From Amycolatopsis bartoniae (GTDB lineage: Bacteria > Actinomycetota > Actinomycetes > Mycobacteriales > Pseudonocardiaceae): DNA of 64,000 bases. Within the stretch, counting starts at the first letter, position 1. Every line of letters starts with the position of its first letter. The notes under the pieces were generated by a model. That model was not told the origin of the DNA. It saw nothing but the letters and a program-made list of their open reading frames with translations, and made no database searches. The translations under genes and the position numbers were made by a program. The stretch lies in contig NZ_JACHWH010000009.1 in NCBI RefSeq assembly GCF_014191255.1, forward strand, positions 1 to 64,000, in the 5' to 3' direction. Below are positions 1 to 8,478 of this stretch, piece by piece.

Positions 1-700
1 GGCCGTTGATCCAGCGCCCGGGCCCGGCGAGGAACGCGACGATCTCGGCGATGTCGACGGGCTGCCCCAGCCGCTCCAGCGGCGACTCCGCGGCGATGTT
101 GGCGACCAGCTCGTCGCTCTTGCCCTCGAAGAACAGCTCGGTGGCCGTCGGGCCGGGGGCGACCGCGTTGACCGTGATGTCCCGGCCGCGCAGCTCCCGC
201 GCCAGGGTGAGGGTCACTGCCTCGACCGCGCCCTTGCTCGCGCCGTACGCGCTGTAGCCGGGGCGGGAGAACCGCGTGATCGAGCTGGAGAAGTTCACGA
301 TCGCGCCGCCCGCCCGCAGCCGCCGCGCGGCCTGCTGGTCCACGACGAACGTGCCGCGCACGTTGGTCCGCAGGACCCGGTCGAGCACGGCCAGGTCGAG
401 CTCGGCCAGTGGCGCCAGCGGCATGATCCCCGCCGCGTGCACCACCACGTCCACCCCGCCGAACCGCTCTTCCGCCTGGTCGAAAACGTTTGCGACCGCC
501 GTCTCGTCCGCGACGTCGCCCTGGGCCGCGATCGCCTGGCCGCCGGCCTGCTCGATCGCCTCGACCGCGGTGTCCGCCTGGGTCTTGTTCCCGGCGAAGT
601 TCACCACGACCGCGTACCCCTCGCGGGCCAGCCGCTCGGCCACCGCCCGGCCGATCCCACGGGAACCGCCGGTCACGATCGCCACTCGTTCGGTGCTCAT
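1..700 (-). CDS. SDR family oxidoreductase (partial, 3' end outside window)
   Basis: Classical short-chain dehydrogenase/reductase, predicted to be a cytosolic NAD(P)(H)-dependent oxidoreductase of unknown substrate. The ATG lies at 698-700 and the frame stays open to the window edge, so about 233 N-terminal residues are present. The cofactor motif TGGSRGIG is at about residues 10-17, an HAAG variant of the NNAG motif is near 88-91, the catalytic serine region SSS is near 138-140, and the YGASK motif (Tyr152, Lys156) is intact. The family is usually about 245-255 residues, so only the last 10-20 are missing. It is divergent from a TetR gene, and a palindrome lies in the shared promoter region, so that regulator probably controls it. 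The family call is secure; the substrate cannot be read from sequence. Confidence 0.92.
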   Translation of the reverse strand, partial: MSTERVAIVTGGSRGIGRAVAERLAREGYAVVVNFAGNKTQADTAVEAIEQAGGQAIAAQGDVADETAVANVFDQAEERFGGVDVVVHAAGIMPLAPLAELDLAVLDRVLRTNVRGTFVVDQQAARRLRAGGAIVNFSSSITRFSRPGYSAYGASKGAVEAVTLTLARELRGRDITVNAVAPGPTATELFFEGKSDELVANIAAESPLERLGQPVDIAEIVAFLAGPGRWING

Positions 701-713
701 CCCACTGCCTCCG

Positions 714-746
714 TAACGTTGATCCAATCAACCGATAGCAACGTTA
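714..746. promoter_or_regulatory. Inverted repeat in SDR/TetR divergent promoter (putative TetR operator)
   Basis: TAACGTTG (714-721) and CAACGTTA (739-746) form perfect 8-bp arms around a 17-bp spacer, between the start codons of the SDR gene and the TetR gene. The position and symmetry suit a TetR-family operator. Binding is inferred. Confidence 0.5.
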
Positions 747-807
747 TCACCAGTGTCGTACTTGCGCTACCCCTCGTTCGTATCACCGCTATCCTGGAGG
801 CATGGAC

Positions 808-1488
808 GTGCGAACCCAGATGCTCGAAGCCGCGGAGAAGCTGCTCGACGCCTCACCCGACCGGGACATCGCCACCCGCGCGGTGTGCGAGGCGGTCGGA
901 GTCGGGGCACCGGTGCTGTACCGGCTCTTCGGCGACAAGAACGGCCTGCTCAAGGCGGTGGTGGACTACGGGTTCGAGCGTTATCTCGCGGCGAAGCGGG
1001 CAGCGGAGGGTTCACCCAATCCAGTGGCCGACCTGCGCAACGGCTGGGACACGCATGTGGCCTTCGCGCTCGCGCATCCCGCGGTCTACCGGCTGATGTA
1101 CTCCCCCAGTTTCGACGCCGTGCCCGCCGCCGCACAGGAGGCGCTGCGGCTGCTCCTCGAAATACTCGGCCGCTGCGCCGCGGCCGGCCGGCTGCGGACG
1201 ACGCCGGACGCGGCCGCGCAGGCGATCATGTCGGCGAACATCGGCGTCGCGCTGAACCTCGTCACCCAGCCGGAGACCTACCGCGATCCCGGGCTGTCGC
1301 ACCGCGTGCGCGACGCCGTCTTCGGCAGCGTGCTCACCGAAACCGCGCCCGCGTCCGAAAACGACGCGAAACTCGCCACTGTCGCGATGCAACTGTCGGC
1401 GCTCCTGCCCGAAGAGGACGGTCCGCTCGACGCGCCGGAGACCGCGCTCCTGCGTCACTGGCTCGACCGGATCGCTCGGGAGAGTTGA
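808..1488 (+). CDS. TetR/AcrR family transcriptional regulator
   Basis: DNA-binding repressor-type regulator of about 226 residues. The N-terminal helix-turn-helix reads through IATRAVCEAVGVGAPVLYRLFGDK at roughly residues 17-40 and is followed by a helical ligand-binding domain. An ATG at 802 is also in frame, but GGAGG (796-800) sits only one base before it and seven bases before GTG 808, so GTG 808 is the better start. It is divergent from the SDR oxidoreductase and probably represses both genes through the 714-746 inverted repeat. The inducer is unknown. Confidence 0.9.
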   Translation: MRTQMLEAAEKLLDASPDRDIATRAVCEAVGVGAPVLYRLFGDKNGLLKAVVDYGFERYLAAKRAAEGSPNPVADLRNGWDTHVAFALAHPAVYRLMYSPSFDAVPAAAQEALRLLLEILGRCAAAGRLRTTPDAAAQAIMSANIGVALNLVTQPETYRDPGLSHRVRDAVFGSVLTETAPASENDAKLATVAMQLSALLPEEDGPLDAPETALLRHWLDRIARES

Positions 1489-1649
1489 CCGAGCCACTCG
1501 ATCGCGTGATCGCAATCTCCCTCAATCGGGCGAAAGGGACGCAGTAGAAGCGCATTTTTCCTTCCCCGCTATGGTGATCACGGCGTGCCGTTCCGGTACG
1601 TGCACTGGGGGTTCCGGTAGCCGCCCGGGGTTGGGGGAAAGGAACTGGC

Positions 1650-3767
1650 GTGACACAGGTGGTTGCCGCTTCACCGGAAACGGGGGAGCTACCGGAAGTT
1701 CCGGCGCCCGGCCGGCGCTGGGGAGTCCGGCGTGGACCGACACTGTGGACGGCCGTGCTCGCGCTGGTGGTGGGCTTCGGGTTCGTCGCGGTGTCGCTCG
1801 CGTGGAACAGCGGGAGGTTGTTCGCGCCACTCGACGACGTCTACATCCACCTTCAGTACGGCCGTCAGCTCGGCACCGGCCAGTTCTTCCGCTTCAACAC
1901 CGGCGACGACATCAGCGCGGGCGCCAGCAGCATGCTGTACGCGTTCGTGCTCGGCGCGGCGTACGCGATCGGCTTCCACGGCCCGTTCTTCCTCGCGTTC
2001 GCCGTGGCGTTCAACGTCGTCTGCTTCGCGATCAGCGCGGCGTTCACGTCCGTGCTGGGGTCCCGGCTCGTGCACCCGGCGGCGGGCGCCTGGGCGGGCG
2101 TGCTGGTCGCGGTCAGCGGGCCGCTCGCGTGGGGCGCGGCCAGCGGCATGGAGGTCGGCCTCGTCATGGTGCTGGTCACCGGGCTGCTGGTGGCGTTCAC
2201 CGCGGAGCAACCGGCGGCGCGCTTCCGCTGGACGCCGCTCGTGGCCGCGTTGCTCGCGCTGGTCCGGCCGGAAGGGCTGATCTTCGCCGGTGCCATCACC
2301 TGCGCCGTGCTCTGGACACTGTGGACCCAGCGGAAAGTGACCGTGTGGCGGGTACTGTGGAGCCTGCTGCCCGCCGCCGTCGGGGTGGCGCAGCTGCTGT
2401 TCTACCGCCTGGCCACCGGCACCGCGTCGGCGAACGGCGTGCAGTCGAAGTCCCTGCTGCACGACCAGCCGGTGTTCTACTTCGGCCAGTTCGCCGACCG
2501 CACCACGCAGACGCTGCGGGACCTGCTGGGCGTCTTCCTCGGGTTCGGCGGGCAGGACTTCACGTTCCCCGGCGGTCTGCTCGTCTTCGCGGCCGGCGCG
2601 GCCTTCCTCGCGTCGACGCGGCGATGGCGGCCGCTGCTGATCGCGATACTAGCCGGACTGCTGGGCGTGGTGCTGTCACTGTCCACTTTGAACACCGCGT
2701 TGTTCCACGAGCTGCGGTACTTCCAGCCGTTCCTGCCGGTGTTCCTCCTGCTCGTGGTCGCCGGGGTCGCCGGGGCGGCCCGGCTGCTGAGCCGTCCCCG
2801 TGCCCGGCGGGTCGCGCTGCATGCCGCGCTCGCCGTGGTGCTGGTCTTCTCCGTCGTGGCGCTGCCGATGTGGTCGGTGCGCTACGCACGGGCCGCCGCG
2901 GCGATCCGGGACACCGACGTGTCGTACGCCGCGTGGATCAAGGGAAACCTGCCGCCGGACGCGAACGTGGCGGTGAAGGACGTCGGCGCGGTGGCGTACC
3001 TCGGCGGTCACCACGTGGTCGACCTGCTCGGCCTGGGCACCAACGGGCTCGCCGAGGCGGCGAACAACGAGATCGGGTCGCTGTACGAGGCGCTGCGGCA
3101 CCTGCCGCCGCGGCAGCGGCCGGACTGGTTCGCCACCTACGACACCGGGCCGGGCCCGTCGATGCGGCCGATGAAGGACGCCGGGGTGTTCGTGCAGCCC
3201 GCCGAGGCGAGCTTCGACGTGCAGACGCCGCCGGACCTGCGCGGCATCCTCGCGGTGCCCTTCCGGCAGTTCAGTGTCTCCCGCGCGGACTGGAGCCGGG
3301 CCGGAAACGCCGACGTGCCACCGGTTTCCGGCGAGCTGCGGGACTACCTCAACGTGGGGTTCCTCGACGACGAGAAGGCCCACGAGTACGACTACCTGCC
3401 CGCGCAGAACGGGATGCAGCCGTTCAGCTCGCTCACCCGCGACGGGGAGATCGTCGACAGCGGCCGCCACATCGTCGGTGGTGAGGCGTTCACGATGACG
3501 GGCGTGGTGCCGGGCAGGCCCGCGACACTCGCGACGCGGATCGCCATGCACGGCACGGTTCCCGAGGGGAAGGTGTTCGTGAACGGGCTGCCCGCCGGCA
3601 CGTGGGTGCGTGACAACGGGCAGCCCGGCACGTGGCACACGGCCGAGTTCACGATCCCGGCCGAGCTGGTCACCGGGCCGGAGCTGCGCATCGAAGTGCG
3701 CCAGCCCCGGCCGATGCTCAACCCCTACCCCGACTACATCTCCTACGGGTACTGGCTCACCCAGTGA
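1650..3767 (+). CDS. Polytopic membrane protein, GT-C glycosyltransferase-like
   Basis: 705-residue integral membrane protein with a short cytoplasmic N-terminus, about ten hydrophobic segments up to about residue 410, then a large hydrophilic and probably extracytoplasmic C-terminal region. The first loop carries a PLDDVYIHLQYG motif whose acidic pair resembles the Asp-Asp catalytic motif of GT-C lipid-linked sugar transferases. GMEVGL and RPEGL motifs follow, as in actinobacterial arabinofuranosyl- and mannosyltransferase-like proteins. GTG 1650 is preceded by a GGAAAGG ribosome site. The likely role is transfer of a polyprenyl-phosphate sugar to an envelope glycan, but acceptor and sugar are unknown. 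It converges with the subtilase gene, with one base between the stop codons. Confidence 0.7.
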   Translation: MTQVVAASPETGELPEVPAPGRRWGVRRGPTLWTAVLALVVGFGFVAVSLAWNSGRLFAPLDDVYIHLQYGRQLGTGQFFRFNTGDDISAGASSMLYAFVLGAAYAIGFHGPFFLAFAVAFNVVCFAISAAFTSVLGSRLVHPAAGAWAGVLVAVSGPLAWGAASGMEVGLVMVLVTGLLVAFTAEQPAARFRWTPLVAALLALVRPEGLIFAGAITCAVLWTLWTQRKVTVWRVLWSLLPAAVGVAQLLFYRLATGTASANGVQSKSLLHDQPVFYFGQFADRTTQTLRDLLGVFLGFGGQDFTFPGGLLVFAAGAAFLASTRRWRPLLIAILAGLLGVVLSLSTLNTALFHELRYFQPFLPVFLLLVVAGVAGAARLLSRPRARRVALHAALAVVLVFSVVALPMWSVRYARAAAAIRDTDVSYAAWIKGNLPPDANVAVKDVGAVAYLGGHHVVDLLGLGTNGLAEAANNEIGSLYEALRHLPPRQRPDWFATYDTGPGPSMRPMKDAGVFVQPAEASFDVQTPPDLRGILAVPFRQFSVSRADWSRAGNADVPPVSGELRDYLNVGFLDDEKAHEYDYLPAQNGMQPFSSLTRDGEIVDSGRHIVGGEAFTMTGVVPGRPATLATRIAMHGTVPEGKVFVNGLPAGTWVRDNGQPGTWHTAEFTIPAELVTGPELRIEVRQPRPMLNPYPDYISYGYWLTQ

Positions 3768-3768
3768 C

Positions 3769-6657
3769 CTACAGCGGATGCACCGGCCCGTGGCTCGTCA
3801 CCGGTCGCAGGGCGGCCGGGCGGAAAGCCGCGGCCGGCTGGGTGTAACCGTTGATGTGCAACGAAACCGCCCGCAGCGAGCCGGTGTCGCTCGGGGCGAC
3901 GTCGGCCACCGCGAACGTCCACGTGCCGTCCGCCGGGGTGCCGCTCAGCGCGCCGAACGGCGTCACCGGGCGCCAGGTGCCGGTGAAGGGCGCGCTGGTC
4001 CCCGTCACCGTGCTGAACGCGGTGGCGGCGCTGTCGGCGAACACGACCTGGCACAGGTTGTGCCCGTTCGCGCCGTTGCGCTGGAACACCGTGGCCTGCG
4101 CACCGGTGGGCGAGGTCAGCGTGCCCACCAGGTCACCGACGTAGGAGTGGTTCAGGCCCACCGCGGCCGAGGTCGCGTCCGTGCCACAGGTGGTGCCGTC
4201 GATCGACAGGGACACCTTCGACGCCTGGCCGACGCCGGACACCGGGATCGACACCGAGGCGCCGAGCGGGCTGTTGTCCGGGATCGCCACCGGAGCACCG
4301 GTGTAGGCGAAGTCGTGCACGACCGGCGACGGCGTGCCGACCTGGAGCGAGAACGACGTCGTCGTCGGCGAGTACGCCCCGGCGAAGGTGACGCGCGCGT
4401 CGAGGACGACCGGCTGTCCCAGTTTCTGGCTCGCCGGGACGGTGACGGTGAAGTCGTTCACGCCCGTCTGGCCTGGGCTGATAGTGCCGTACGCCTTGGC
4501 CCGCGGGGTGATCGTGACGCCGGGCGTCGGGCTGGTCAGCACGACACTGGTGGACACCGCGGTGCCGTCACCGGTGTTGGTCACCGGCAGCCGGACGGTG
4601 GCCGTGTCGCCGGGGTCGAGCGCCGTCCCGCCGTCGGTGGGCACGACGGACGGCTCCTGCGCCACGACGTACGGCTGCGGGCTGGCGCCGGTGTAGGCCA
4701 GCACCTTGTCGGCGAGCAGGATCCCGTTGCCGGTCACGTTGTCCGGCCCCGGTGCCTCGATGTCGACCGCCGTGGCGAGCAGCGCTTCCCGCACGTCCGC
4801 CGGTGGCAGTCCGGGGTTGCCGGACAGCACGAGCGCGGCGATCGCGGCGGCGTGCGGCGCCGCCGCGGAGGTGCCGAAGAACGGGCTGAACCCGGTGACG
4901 CTCGTCTTCACGCCGTCGGCCGCGGTGATCTCCGGCTTGAACCGGACCTCGCCGCCGGTCGAGGACACGTTGCCCGGGGTGATGGGCGTGCCGTCGGCCT
5001 CGTAGAACACGCGCCGAGGACCGTCCGAAGTGAACCGTTCGGCCTTGCTCGCCGAGGAGAACGAGCCGGGGTACGGGCCGGTCGGGTTCGCCGGGTCACC
5101 GGGTTCCAGCGCCCTGCCGAACGCCGCCGCGGCCGGGGCCGCCGCGACGCTGAACGCGTCCTTCGCCGCCGAGTGCCCGACCGTCACGCCTGGCGTGTTG
5201 TACGCCTTCAGCCCATCCTTGGAGTCGGAGAACCGGCCTCGCAGCGCGGAAAGCGAGAGGTAGCGGTCCTGGCCGGAGTACTTGACGATCGCGAGCCGCA
5301 GGCCGCTGCCGCCGAACAGCGGCGTCGACAGGAGCTCGAACGGGTCCTGGGTGCCGTCCTGCACGTCCTGGCTGAAGTCGACGACCGCGCCGGTGGAGTC
5401 GAGCAGGTAGAGGTCGTAGTCGTCGGTCGCGGCGCCGAGCGGGTCGGACCAGTGCAGCGTCACCGGAACCGATGCCGACGACGCGTCCGAGATGGGCTCG
5501 AAGATCTGCGTGCCGTTCCCGCCCGCGAAGTCGTGCGCGGTGCCCACGAACTTCGCCAGGTGCCGGCCGGAGTCGACGAAGTCGCCCTCCCAGTGGGCCG
5601 CGGTGCCGGCGGCGACGTTGCCCTCGTTGCCCGCGGAGGAGAAGTACAGCGCGCCGTCGGCGGTCACGTCGTTCACGGACTGGGCGATGATCCAGTCCTG
5701 GAACGGCGACTCCTTGTAGTAGATGACGTCGTCGACGATGACGTCGCAGTGCCGGTCGAAGCGCAGTTTGCGGATGTTGTCGGCGAAGCTGGCGTCGGAG
5801 TTGAACGCCGAGGCGAAGCCGAGGGAGGCGTTGGGCGCGAGGTCGTGGATGATCTCCAGCATCGCGGTACCCTCGTCGCCGTCGCCCTCCTGACCGGGGA
5901 CGACGTCGACCGCGGGCAGTTCGCCCTTGGCCTGGGAGGTCGCGAGCGAGTCGACGCCGTCGGACAGCGCGCACACCTTCACGCCCACCCCGGTGACGCC
6001 GTACTCCTGCCGCGCGAGGTCCGCGTTGTGGGCGCGGTCGCCCTCACTGGTGATGGTGGTCGCGGCGGCGCGGGTCTTGGCGGAAACCGCTTTCTGCAGC
6101 TCGCCCTGGATGCGGGCCGCCTTCTGCTGCTTGGTCTCGGCGGGCGCGGTCACCGGCGTGGTGAGCTCGTGTTGCGTCATCGCCTGGTCGGCCGCCTCGA
6201 TGCGCTTCACGTCGGCGCGGGCGGCGATGGCCTCGACGGCGGCGACCGGGACTTCCGCGCGGATGCTGGCGTAGTGGTCGGACACCGCGCGCACGCCCGC
6301 GCCGGCCTTGGTGAGCGCGGTGATCAGGTCGGGCGTGACCTTGGTGGCGCGGATGTCCACCAGCGCGGTGCTCCCGGCCTGCGGTTGCAGCTTGGGCAGC
6401 GCGTTCGCGTTGAGCCGCCCGGTCTGCAGCTTCTGCCGGACGAGCAGGTTGCTGTCCACTTTGGATTCGGTCTTGGTGGCCCCGGCCTTGATCGCCTGCA
6501 GGGCGGCGATCTGGCTCAGTGCGGTGGTGTCCACGGTGTCCGGAGACTGCGCCGCCGCAGCCGTCACGGGGTTCGCCAGGCCGAGCGCGGCGGCCAGGAC
6601 CGCGACGCAGGCCAGTGCTCTCGCTCTGCGAGTTCGCTGGGAACGGGTTCGATGCAC
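3769..6657 (-). CDS. Secreted S8 (subtilisin-like) serine peptidase with P domain
   Basis: 962-residue exported protease. An arginine-rich N-terminus and a hydrophobic stretch ending in an AxA-type site near residue 36 form a signal peptide. A propeptide-like region runs to about 215. The catalytic core has Asp in LSDG (about 233), the oxyanion Asn in SSAGNEGN (about 344) and Ser in GTSAAAPH (about 597). At the place of the usual HGT histidine motif it has DEGTAMLEIIHD, so Glu (about 262) replaces His. A beta-rich insert lies near 355-480. A proprotein-convertase P domain occupies about 815-950. The start is GTG 6655-6657 behind a GGAGGA site. It probably degrades extracellular protein or peptide; the non-canonical triad makes the mechanism less certain. 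Confidence 0.88.
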   Translation of the reverse strand: MHRTRSQRTRRARALACVAVLAAALGLANPVTAAAAQSPDTVDTTALSQIAALQAIKAGATKTESKVDSNLLVRQKLQTGRLNANALPKLQPQAGSTALVDIRATKVTPDLITALTKAGAGVRAVSDHYASIRAEVPVAAVEAIAARADVKRIEAADQAMTQHELTTPVTAPAETKQQKAARIQGELQKAVSAKTRAAATTITSEGDRAHNADLARQEYGVTGVGVKVCALSDGVDSLATSQAKGELPAVDVVPGQEGDGDEGTAMLEIIHDLAPNASLGFASAFNSDASFADNIRKLRFDRHCDVIVDDVIYYKESPFQDWIIAQSVNDVTADGALYFSSAGNEGNVAAGTAAHWEGDFVDSGRHLAKFVGTAHDFAGGNGTQIFEPISDASSASVPVTLHWSDPLGAATDDYDLYLLDSTGAVVDFSQDVQDGTQDPFELLSTPLFGGSGLRLAIVKYSGQDRYLSLSALRGRFSDSKDGLKAYNTPGVTVGHSAAKDAFSVAAAPAAAAFGRALEPGDPANPTGPYPGSFSSASKAERFTSDGPRRVFYEADGTPITPGNVSSTGGEVRFKPEITAADGVKTSVTGFSPFFGTSAAAPHAAAIAALVLSGNPGLPPADVREALLATAVDIEAPGPDNVTGNGILLADKVLAYTGASPQPYVVAQEPSVVPTDGGTALDPGDTATVRLPVTNTGDGTAVSTSVVLTSPTPGVTITPRAKAYGTISPGQTGVNDFTVTVPASQKLGQPVVLDARVTFAGAYSPTTTSFSLQVGTPSPVVHDFAYTGAPVAIPDNSPLGASVSIPVSGVGQASKVSLSIDGTTCGTDATSAAVGLNHSYVGDLVGTLTSPTGAQATVFQRNGANGHNLCQVVFADSAATAFSTVTGTSAPFTGTWRPVTPFGALSGTPADGTWTFAVADVAPSDTGSLRAVSLHINGYTQPAAAFRPAALRPVTSHGPVHPL

Positions 6658-6918
6658 GAGCGTTCCTCCGACTTCAGGCGCGTGCCCCGACTCACGCTGG
6701 ATCGGCGCCGGTGATCACCGGCTTCAGGACAGCTAAGTCCCGGGAGAAATCGATCAATAGCACCGTTCGGGTGACACAAGGGAGAAATTTTCCGCCCCGC
6801 TCCGGAAGTCGTAGTCCGTTCAGCGCAACGGAATTCCCTCCCATCCGCGGTGAGCTGCCCGTTCGGTCTTCGCGGCGGGCTCCGGTTTTTGTCGGTGCCC
6901 CCGGCTAGCGTCGGACGC

Positions 6919-8079
6919 GTGCTGACCACCCTCGCCGTCCAGAACTACCGCTCGCTGCGGGACCTCGTGCTGCCGTTGGCCCGGCTGACCGTCGTCACGG
7001 GACCCAACGGGAGCGGGAAGTCGAGCCTCTACCGGGCGTTGCGGTTGCTCGCGGACGCGTCCCGCAACGGCGCCGTCGCGGCGCTCGCGCGTGAGGGCGG
7101 GCTGCCCTCGACGCTGTGGGCGGGGCCGGAGAACATCGGGCGCGCGGTGCGGGAAGGACGGTCGCCGGTGGAGGGCACGGTGCGGTCGAAACCGGTGGGC
7201 CTGCGGCTCGGGTTCTCCGGGGAGGAGTTCGGGTACGCGCTCGACCTCGGGCTGCCCTCGGTCGAGCCGGACACCACCGCGTTCGCCCTCGATCCGGAGT
7301 TCAAACGGGAGTGCCTGTGGTCCGGACCTGTGCTGCGACCGCCGAACCTGCTCGCCGACCGGGGCGGTCCGGGCGTGCGCACCCGGGACGAGACCGGCGG
7401 CTGGTCGCCGGAGACGTTCCGGATCGGGCTCACCGACAGCATGCTCAGCGAGTTCGCCGATCCGCGGGCGTGCCCGGAGCTGCTCATCGTGCGTGAGCGG
7501 ATCCGCTCGTGGCGGTTCTACGACCAGTTCCGCACCGACGCGGACGCGCCCGCCCGGCAGATCCGCATCGGCACGCGTACGCCGGTGCTCGACCACGACG
7601 GCGGCGACCTGCCCGCGGCGCTGCGCACGATCCAGGAGTACGGCGACCGGGCGGCCCTGGCCACGGCGATCGACAACGCGTTCCCCCGCTCCCGCGTCGA
7701 CGTCACCAGCACCGGCGGCCGGTTCGAGCTGCGGTTCTCACAACACGGCCTGCTCCGCCCGCTCGCGGCGGCCGAGCTGTCCGACGGCACCCTGCGCTAC
7801 CTGCTGTGGGTGGCGGCTTTGCTGAGCCCGCGGCCACCGGAACTGCTGGTGCTGAACGAACCGGAGACCAGCCTGCACCCGGATCTCTTGCCCGCGCTGG
7901 CCGCGTTGATCCTGACCGCGGCCCAGCGCACGCAGCTCGTCGTCGTCACACACTCCCGGGTGCTGGTGCGGGCGCTCGAAGAAGCCTCCGTGGTGGAACT
8001 GGAAAAGGAGTTCGGCGCGACAGTCCCGGCGGGGCAGGGCGTGCTCGACCGCCCGGCCTGGCACTGGCCGAAGCGCTGA
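6919..8079 (+). CDS. AAA family ATPase (RecF/SMC-like nucleotide-binding protein)
   Basis: 386-residue ATPase of the AAA_21/COG4637 type. It opens with the typical LAVQNYRSLRDL strand, then the Walker A motif GPNGSGKSS at about residues 30-38. Near the C-terminus, LLVLNEPETSLHPDLL combines Walker B with the D-loop, and VVVTHSRVLVRAL is the switch histidine region. The walker acidic motif begins NEP rather than DEP, which is common in this subfamily. GTG 6919 is chosen because it begins exactly at the conserved first strand; an upstream ATG at 6850 would add 23 unconserved residues. No nuclease or toxin partner is adjacent, so it is a stand-alone ATPase of unknown role. Confidence 0.8.
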   Translation: MLTTLAVQNYRSLRDLVLPLARLTVVTGPNGSGKSSLYRALRLLADASRNGAVAALAREGGLPSTLWAGPENIGRAVREGRSPVEGTVRSKPVGLRLGFSGEEFGYALDLGLPSVEPDTTAFALDPEFKRECLWSGPVLRPPNLLADRGGPGVRTRDETGGWSPETFRIGLTDSMLSEFADPRACPELLIVRERIRSWRFYDQFRTDADAPARQIRIGTRTPVLDHDGGDLPAALRTIQEYGDRAALATAIDNAFPRSRVDVTSTGGRFELRFSQHGLLRPLAAAELSDGTLRYLLWVAALLSPRPPELLVLNEPETSLHPDLLPALAALILTAAQRTQLVVVTHSRVLVRALEEASVVELEKEFGATVPAGQGVLDRPAWHWPKR

Positions 8080-8478
8080 AGGAAGGAAGAGGACGTGAAC
8101 GTTTCCTGGCGCTGCCGTGCACGGCCTTCTTGGCACACGGACCGACTCTCCTTTGACTGCTCAAACTTCTCATGCTTGCCGACCTGCCTCGCCGTAAGCC
8201 ATCGGCTGAAAGGGCAATTTGTGACCATCTACTCGCAGCACCAAACCGCGGTGCGCGCGGAGTTCGCTGAATATAGGCAGGGGCGTTTCGGTTCCATAAC
8301 CGAAGAGCCTGGCACGACAGAACTGAGCGACCAAGATCGGAACTGCTTGGATCGCGTGGAGGAAGGTACCGTCAAGAAGCGCCTCGCGCGGGGGACAGAT
8401 CGGTACGACGAGTCGATGAGTCGACCTGACAGCCCAGCCGCGGGAGCCGGTGACGGCCAGAGCCGTCTGGCATGGCAC
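8080..8478. other. Lower-GC intergenic stretch without a confident gene
   Basis: About 400 bases between the ATPase stop and the stop of the VanZ/RDD gene. Base composition is visibly less GC-rich than the neighbours, especially at 8140-8330. Short open frames exist on both strands, but none has a recognisable domain, a good ribosome site and host-like codon use together. It may be decayed foreign DNA or the 3' flank of the two convergent genes. No terminator hairpin was picked out. Confidence 0.4.

Noticed and set aside
3610-6714. A 1034-codon plus-strand open frame over the subtilase gene
   Set aside because: Shadow of the minus-strand protease; no recognisable domain.
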